64,000 nucleotides of DNA from Doris montereyensis. Lineage: Eukaryota; Mollusca; Gastropoda; Nudibranchia; Dorididae. A program made the translations under genes and the position numbers. Below the pieces are notes generated by a model, which was not told the DNA's origin, made no database searches, and saw only the letters and a list, made by a program, of their open reading frames with translations. The stretch lies in assembly GCA_037039925.1 (NCBI GenBank), contig JAXRKP010000523.1, forward strand, positions 76,001 to 140,000, in the 5' to 3' direction. Of this stretch, positions 57,837 through 64,000 are shown in pieces (within the stretch, counting starts at the first letter, position 1; each line of letters starts with the position of its first letter).

Positions 57837-60800
57837 TCAAGCCGGGTGCAAAGTGACAATGTTGTGTCTACACACCCTCATGTTAAGACACTGGAGAGCT
57901 CTGGTAGCATCTTCCCCCGCTGCGAAGCCCACTACAGCATTGCCGGTAGCGTGTCCTTCACTGGAATAATGCAGTCGGATGGATTCTCCGAGAGGGCGGA
58001 AGCTTTTAAAGAACTGCATGATCTCACCAATGGAAATGTCTGGCGGAAAGTTCTGGCACCTGACGTAGTACCAGCTGCTGTTGAGGACACCAGGAGGGAA
58101 CGACTTGCCGCCACCAGGCATCATGACCTGGGGTTGGGGAGTTTGCAGGAGCGGCATGACGGAGCCAGGACCTTTGCCCATATCTGGTCCTGGACCACGT
58201 GGATTCGGGGCGCAGGGGGTTAGGTGGGGTGGCCTTCCCCATATCTGGATTATTGGATGGGGTTTGGGGGGTCTGGGGCCGAGTTGACCGGGTATACAGG
58301 GTTGGCCAGGTAGGCCAGGTTGGCTGTTTGATATAGGGTTGTCTGGGTGCCCTTGTTGCTGGGGTGGAACTGACGGCTTACTTTGAGGTGACTGCTGCGT
58401 TTGAGCAGATTGAGACTGAGACGGGGTGGTTTGCTTTGATTCATAATTGAACTTGGTGGCGTGCTGTTCATGAGCGGCCGAGGGGGTGCACCTTGCTGCT
58501 TGGCATTTTCTAATCTATCCACCATGTCTTTCTTGTTGATCGGCTTCACGGCCACCACATGTCGGCCCATCGAGGTCTTATCTTTCTTGAGGGCTTTCTC
58601 AAAGTCCGCAGGGAACTTGAATTCCACAAAGCCTTCGCCCAGTGGTTTCCCCTGAGCATCATGTGCAATGTTGATTCCTCGCAAAGCGATTTGACAGTCA
58701 CCAAAAAAGTCCTTAATGTCTCGAGGCGTGGCAAGAAGAGGAAGCCCTTGGATATGAACACACACAGTGTCAACAGCAGTTAATTCATCTTTGCCTGCAG
58801 CAACGGTGTTCAGCGGCTTTGAATTTTGTTGAGTAGGTGTCGATCCAGTTGTCGTCTTTTGTGAAGCGTTTTGTGGAATGGCAGGGGTGTTTGGCCGAAC
58901 TCCCATCGGTCCTGGTCTTGCTCCCTGGGGAGACTGGCCCACGTTGGTAGGACCTGTTTTGTTGAGACTCCTCAAAGCAGCGCGTTGAAACATTTCGCCC
59001 TGAACAGATTTTAGTTTGTCAGCTTCTTCAAGCTTACCCGGAAAACACGAATGTTGGATGTTCCCATGGGTGAAGCATCGTGAGTCAAGGCTTTTTTGTA
59101 ATCAAGATCTGTTTTGAACTCTACAAAACCTTTTCCAGTAGCAACACCGGCATCATTAAACTCTATGTAGGCCGCTTCTCCTTCTTTGTCAATTTTCAAG
59201 TTACGGAAAAACTGATTGATATCTTGCCTGGTAACGCTCTGTGGAAGATTGCTCACTTGGACGATATAACGTGTATTTTCTCCGCTACTCGGTTTGTCGG
59301 GTTTAGCGGGAGAGCTGGTAACATGGTCTTTCTTACTATTATTAGTGTCCAATAGCGGTACGTATGAATCTATAGCTTTGGCAAACTCGCCCTCTGTGGT
59401 GAAAGTTATAAGGACGACTTTCCCCTCAGCACGCTCACCAGTCTTTCGCTGGGCAACAACCGCATCATCAATCCTGTGTAAGTAGACAAATGCCTCGCCG
59501 TTCCGATTGCCGCCTTTGTCATTGATGAGTTTAATACCGTCAAAGGGAATTTCTAGAGGATGGAAAAACCTTCTCATTTCCCGGTAGCTTATTGTCAATG
59601 GCATATTCTTCACGTGCAAGAATCGAGAGGGGTGTTGCTCAGGTTTCCTGACACCTGTTGTCCTAGAAGAGTCACTGTCAGGCTTAGAGCTTTTGTCTCT
59701 AGATGACCTATCTCTACTGTTGTATCTGTCTCGGCTTCCCGGTTCGTGACTTTGATCTAGATCTTCTGCGATCTCGGTCCCTGTCACGATCCGGCCCGAT
59801 CTCTCACGTTCACGATCCCGGTCATAGCGACTGCGGTAACGATCTCTGTCATCCCTGTCTCTGCCTCTCCTGTTGTCGTAGCGCCTGTCTCTATCTCGTG
59901 AGTCTCGTCTGGAATAGCGGTTGTCACTGTCACGACGGCTAACTTCAACACTAGTTTCGTCTGGTCCGTCACGTTCGACTGCCTCTTTTCCTGGCCCAGG
60001 TTCACGAGGCCCATCTCCTAAGAGGCTTTTTCCCATGCTAGGTCTCGGACTTGATATTGATGGAGGTCCCTGGTTGCCTGGGCCAGTAAATCGGTCTCCG
60101 ACATGGAGCGATTGTCCACGTCTTGCCTCGGTGGGCCTCCTCGTCAAAACGCCGATCCACATCAAAGCCTCTCCCACGAGACATGGACATGGCACCAGGT
60201 CGGCCACGGTTGAATGGGTCCCCTCTTCCCGAGGAGGGCGGTCTCCCATCATCATCCCCCCACCTCTTCCTCTCGGGCCCATGGCACGGTTGTCAAAAAT
60301 CATGTGGACCCCCTGCAAAGTCTCCTTCCATGGGGGAGGTTCACCGTGACCATAGCTGGGTGGTGGCGCTCCAGGCCCAGGTCTTCTGCCTTCATACATG
60401 CCGTGACTTATCCCTTTGGTCCATGTCAGATGGCCCCTCATTGTCCATTGGAGCAAGTGCATTTGGTTCACGGTCTGGGCGGCCTATCGGTCCATCTGGA
60501 TTTCCTGGGAAAGGAGGAGCCTGCCTCCCATATCAGGCCTGTCCATGTTACCATCTTCAGGACCGTTCCACCTAGAGTGTCCACCGTCAGCCAGCCTTCC
60601 CTTCGTCCAGGGGGTCCGGGGGTCCATGGAAATCTCTCTCATCCTCTGAATCCTGGTCCTCCACGTCTATCTCCGGGGAAACCTCTACGATCAGGAGGGA
60701 AAGGGCGTCCACCTATGTCTTCATTCCCTTGACGGCCTGGGAAATCTATTCTACCTCCACGTGGTGAATCATTTGGTGGCCACTCTCCGGGCCGTGACGA

Positions 60801-62785
60801 CCTCTGTCGAAGGTTTCTCTCTGCGAAGCTCTTGCTCCCTTTCTCTGTGCCTCGGGTCATCTGGGGGAAATGGATTTTCACCCGGTCTGCGTCTCATTGC
60901 ATCATCAGGCCTCTCCCTCTCACCTTGCCACATTCCTTGCCTGTCATCATGCATAAATCTTCCTTCCCCTTGTGGAGGTCGCCTGTCATCGGCAGGATGA
61001 GGTCTGTCATTAGGGGGAAAATTTCTATCATTGCCCATGAAGCGCTGGTCTGGGGAAAACGGCGCTCTTTATCTGGGAATCTTTCACCATGAGGTGGGTG
61101 TCTGCCTCCGTCGTTGGGCCCAAATCCTCTGTCATCACTGCCAAAGCGACCACGATCATTAGGATGTATTCTAGACTCATCAGGCATTGGTCTCATCTCA
61201 TCAGGCATGAACCGGTTGGGCGCCTCCGGTCATCTGGACCTCCTCTGTCCATCGGATATCGGCCTTCCTCTGGGAATTGGTCATCGTCTGGAGGGTACCT
61301 GGTACTGGGCATTCCATCATCTCCAATAGGACCTCGTCTCTCACCAGGGGTCTGTCCGGAAATCCCCTTCCAGGAGGCATATTGTCCATTGAATGTTGGG
61401 GGCCTTCGGGAAAGCGGGGAGGCATTCTCATGTCTCTCTCAAAGTCTGGTTCAGCTTGTCTCTTGGGCTGATTGAAAGTGTCTCGACCAGAGGGCTCTGA
61501 TACTTCTGCAAAACGATTGACCCGCTTAGCTTGATCCCTTCTGAACGGGGGTTCTGATGGTTCCCTTTTCCCATCAGGGTTGATAGAAGGAGGAGCCTTG
61601 TCGAGAAAGGAGCTCTCTTTAGGTTTGTCACCAGGCCACGAGGTGAGCAATGGCTCTCCTGTCCAAGTGCCGGACTTCCAGAACCGGCAACAGGACCTGA
61701 CATCAACGGGTTACCAAGCCTACCTTTCATGAGCTCAGTCTCCCGGCCGTCTTTTGCATCTTGAAAACCCATTCTTGGCATTTGATCATTCATTCCATGG
61801 CTTCTTGGCATACTCATCATACCAGCACCCATGTTTTGTTTCATAGGGTCTACCGGTACATCTATGTCCATATTCATTGGACCTTGCATGAAACCAGGCA
61901 TTTTGTCCCTATCTTCCACACCTCCAAACTGACTAAAATTCGGCTTCATGTTACCAGTCCTCATGTCATTCTCAAATCGTCTGTGGCCTTGACCTAATGG
62001 TTCACGTCCTTGACCTAATGGATCCCCTTGAACAGGCGGTTTCATTTCCAGATGAGCTCTCTCCCCCATACCTTGCATTCCCATGTGAGTCGGGGGCATC
62101 TGAGCCTGGCCCCCATGAAATTACCTCCTTGCATATTTTGATGCTGTCTGTTGTCAGGATAACCTGAAAATCGGCTGGCACTGTTACCATGATCGTCACC
62201 GCTCATTCCACGCGGTTCGGATTAAACGAGCCATCCGTGCCACCGCTCTCCGCCCAACATTCCTGGCATGGCCTGCCACTCACCCTTTAAATTGGCATCA
62301 CCGCCGCCTTGCTGAATGTTTTGGAATCCACCACCACCACCACCACTGGAACCAAACTGGTTGTTGGTATTCATGCCGGGCATTCCCGTGAACCCTGTCG
62401 ACATATGCGGTAACTGTTGTCCACTCGTGCCCATACTAATGGCCGCTCCTGTGCTGGCAATGCTGGCAACATTGTTGGCAGCTGGTGTCGCTGGGGTCTG
62501 GGACACCACCGGATTTCAGATCGGGCGGCGTCGATGACGCTTTGCATCTCAGACTTGCTGCTGAGAAACAATTGCACGGAAGTCCCGTTCAGCGGACACA
62601 TGTTCATTTTCATGGCCATCCTGGCGTCATCGTCTGAGCTGAACGCAATGAAAGCGTCGCCACCTTCCTCCGATGATATGCACACCCCTGCCGAATGTTG
62701 AGTCCGGTGAAGAAATGGCGGATATTCATGGCACTGGCCGACCACGGCAGGCCTCGTGAATCGGATAATCACCACATCTCCGGTT
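57837..62785 (-). CDS. RBM12: RBM12-family RNA-binding protein, five RRMs, frame broken by indels
   Basis: RBM12 (SWAN) and RBM12B are nuclear RNA-binding proteins with five RRM domains and proline/glycine-rich linkers. Reverse strand order: RRM1 at about 62775-62535 (VVIIRF, GDAFIAFSSDDDARMAM, QLFLSSKSEMQ, as in human LLLSSKTEMQ); a Gly/Met/Pro/Asp/Arg linker (62530-60000) with GMQGMGERAH, PNDRGRFGSDDRGFGPNDGG; an Arg/Asp/Ser stretch (about 60000-59690); RRM2 59625-59376 (FLHVKNMPLTISYREMRRFF); RRM3 59274-59031 (GKGFVEFKTDLDYKKAL); RRM4 58759-58537 (GEGFVEFKFPADFEKALKKD); RRM5 58070-57837 (VRCQNFPPDISIGEIMQFF). The stop is at 57837. The acceptor gtgtctaacag at 62786 opens the exon; the start codon must lie in an upstream exon, not found. 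About ten frame changes interrupt the reading. Confidence 0.87.
59690..60000 (-). other. RBM12: RBM12 Arg/Asp/Ser-rich (RS-like) region
   Basis: The reverse strand reads RRDSDNRYSRRDSRDRDRRY, then RDRDDRDRYRSRYDRDRERE and SRDRYNSRDRSSRDKSSK. The typical mixed-charge RS/RD domain favours nuclear speckle localisation and protein-protein contacts, by analogy with SR-related proteins. Confidence 0.85.
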
Positions 62786-62819
62786 TCTGTTAGACACAAA
62801 CAAAGATGAAAAACTATTG

Positions 62820-63175
62820 AGTAATGCTTCATTAAGTACTACTTTACTACTGCTTCATTAAGTACTACTTTACTACTACGTATTTTAATCAATCAATACT
62901 TCGTTACTACTACGTATTTTTTCAATAATCAATCAATACTTCATCAAGTACTACTTTACTACTACATATTTTATTTTTAATCAATCAATACTTCATTAAG
63001 TACTACTTTACTATTACACATTTTAATCAATCAATACTTCATTAAGTACTAATTTACTACTACATATTTTAATCAATCAATACTTCATTAAGTACTACTT
63101 CATTTCTACGTATTGTAATCCACCAATACTTCATTAAGTACTACTTTACTACTACGTATTTTAATTAATCAATTA
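62820..63175 (+). repeat. 46-bp minisatellite, about 7 units
   Basis: The unit is tcattaagtactactttact then actacgtattttaatcaatcaatact. It lies in the intron upstream of the RBM12 main exon. Confidence 0.93.
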
Positions 63176-63684
63176 TCAAAGAAGATTTGTTTAGATTCAA
63201 ACACCCTTGCTCTCAGGATTAATCTTTATTTACATAATATGTATTACTATTATATGTAATGCTGGGTTGGTTGATTTTCGCTCACCAAAGGATCTGTTGA
63301 TACAATGGCTGATAGGCCCCTAAGGGTAGCCATGTTTTGCATATATTGGTTTTAAATCATGCCAGGACGTTTTCGTTTGGGAACATTTTTTACGAAAAGT
63401 GAGGCTGAATTAATGTAAACTTCTTTGTTTCCCTCTTTGAGTAGAATTTTCATTCAGCTAACCCGACATTTTCAAGAGATGTTGTCATTAAACAGTTGGA
63501 ATAGTACTGTTCACGGTTCACGCCTATCTATCTGCGTAAATTCAGTATGGAATTAAAAACCTGATCTAAGCATCGTACTTGGTATTTCCCGAGTTGTAAC
63601 ACACTTGATAGTAATCTTAATTTGTTGCAATGTAAATTAAATTTCTCTAGTTTCCAGCAATTGTATCTCACAATGACGTGTAGA
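63176..63684. other. RBM12 upstream intron or 5' region, nothing recognised
   Basis: No exon with a start codon for RBM12 could be identified. Confidence 0.4.
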
Positions 63685-63699
63685 AAACAATGATAGTAA

Positions 63700-64000
63700 T
63701 GCATTGTATAAAAATAATCACGATAACAAATTTCGTATTACTCCTCTTTTCCCCTCCCCTCTCTCCCGGCCCTTCACTCTCTCATTGTATAAAAATAATT
63801 ATGATAACAAATTTCTTCTTACTACTCTTCCCCCTTCCCCCCCCTCCCTCTCTCCCGGCCCTTCACTCTCTCATTGTATAAAAATAATTATGATAACAAA
63901 TTTCTTCTTACTCACTCTTCCCCCCTTCCCTCTCTCCCGGCCCTCACCCCTCTCTCATTGTATTGTACGATAAAAATAATCACGATAACAAATTTCGTAT
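63700..64000 (+). repeat. Minisatellite, period about 82-90 bp, 3.4 units, runs off the edge
   Basis: The unit has cattgtataaaaataat, gataacaaatttc, then a C/T-rich run ending ctctcccggcccttcactct. Copies start near 63703, 63785, 63875 and 63958. Confidence 0.93.

Noticed and set aside
59921..60732. Forward-strand frames of 142-172 residues opposite RBM12
   Set aside because: Antisense shadows of the GC-rich, low-complexity RBM12 coding exon.
34605..62785. Reading the frameshifted GATB and RBM12 as pseudogenes
   Set aside because: Introns, splice sites, phases and protein similarity are otherwise intact; several breaks are homopolymer indels typical of assembly error.

Overview
This is nuclear DNA from an animal. 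The evidence is four spliced, conserved metazoan housekeeping genes with GT-AG introns, AATAAA signals, AT-rich introns, tRNA-derived SINEs, LINE tails and many minisatellites. I infer an invertebrate, perhaps a mollusc or another marine lophotrochozoan. The genes alone do not fix the phylum.

Layout: PRMT7 (+, about 927-13517) enters from the left with its N-terminus outside or unresolved. Its last nine exons form one phase-consistent, unbroken reading frame of about 428 residues. ADAT1 (-, 32154 down to at least 21568) follows, tail-to-tail with PRMT7. GATB (+, 34605-51567) is head-to-head with ADAT1, with about 2.45 kb between the two start codons. RBM12 (-, 62785 down to 57837) is tail-to-tail with GATB and is mostly one long exon carrying five RRM domains, an Arg/Ser-Asp-rich stretch and a Gly/Pro/Met-rich linker.

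Functions: PRMT7 is an arginine methyltransferase, ADAT1 a tRNA adenosine deaminase, GATB a subunit of the mitochondrial Glu-tRNA(Gln) amidotransferase, and RBM12 a nuclear RNA-binding protein. The divergent pair ADAT1/GATB both act on tRNA. There is no operon-like logic beyond that.

The rest is repeat-dominated. There are tandem arrays with periods of 23 bp (two unrelated arrays), 26, 32, 39-41, 42, 44, 45, 46, about 47, about 82-90 and 149 bp, long (GA)n/(CT)n tracts, at least two tRNA-derived SINE families, several dispersed elements in direct or inverted copies, LINE 3' ends, and a decayed transposon ORF inside a GATB intron.

Several conserved exons of GATB, ADAT1 and RBM12 carry single-base frameshifts, some at homopolymers. 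Uncorrected assembly indels explain this better than pseudogenisation, because neighbouring exons keep good splice sites and phases. I did not find a convincing new multi-gene system. The oddest items are a phase-fitting GATB exon that does not look like GATB, the missing middle exons of the PRMT7 catalytic domain, and the density of minisatellites.
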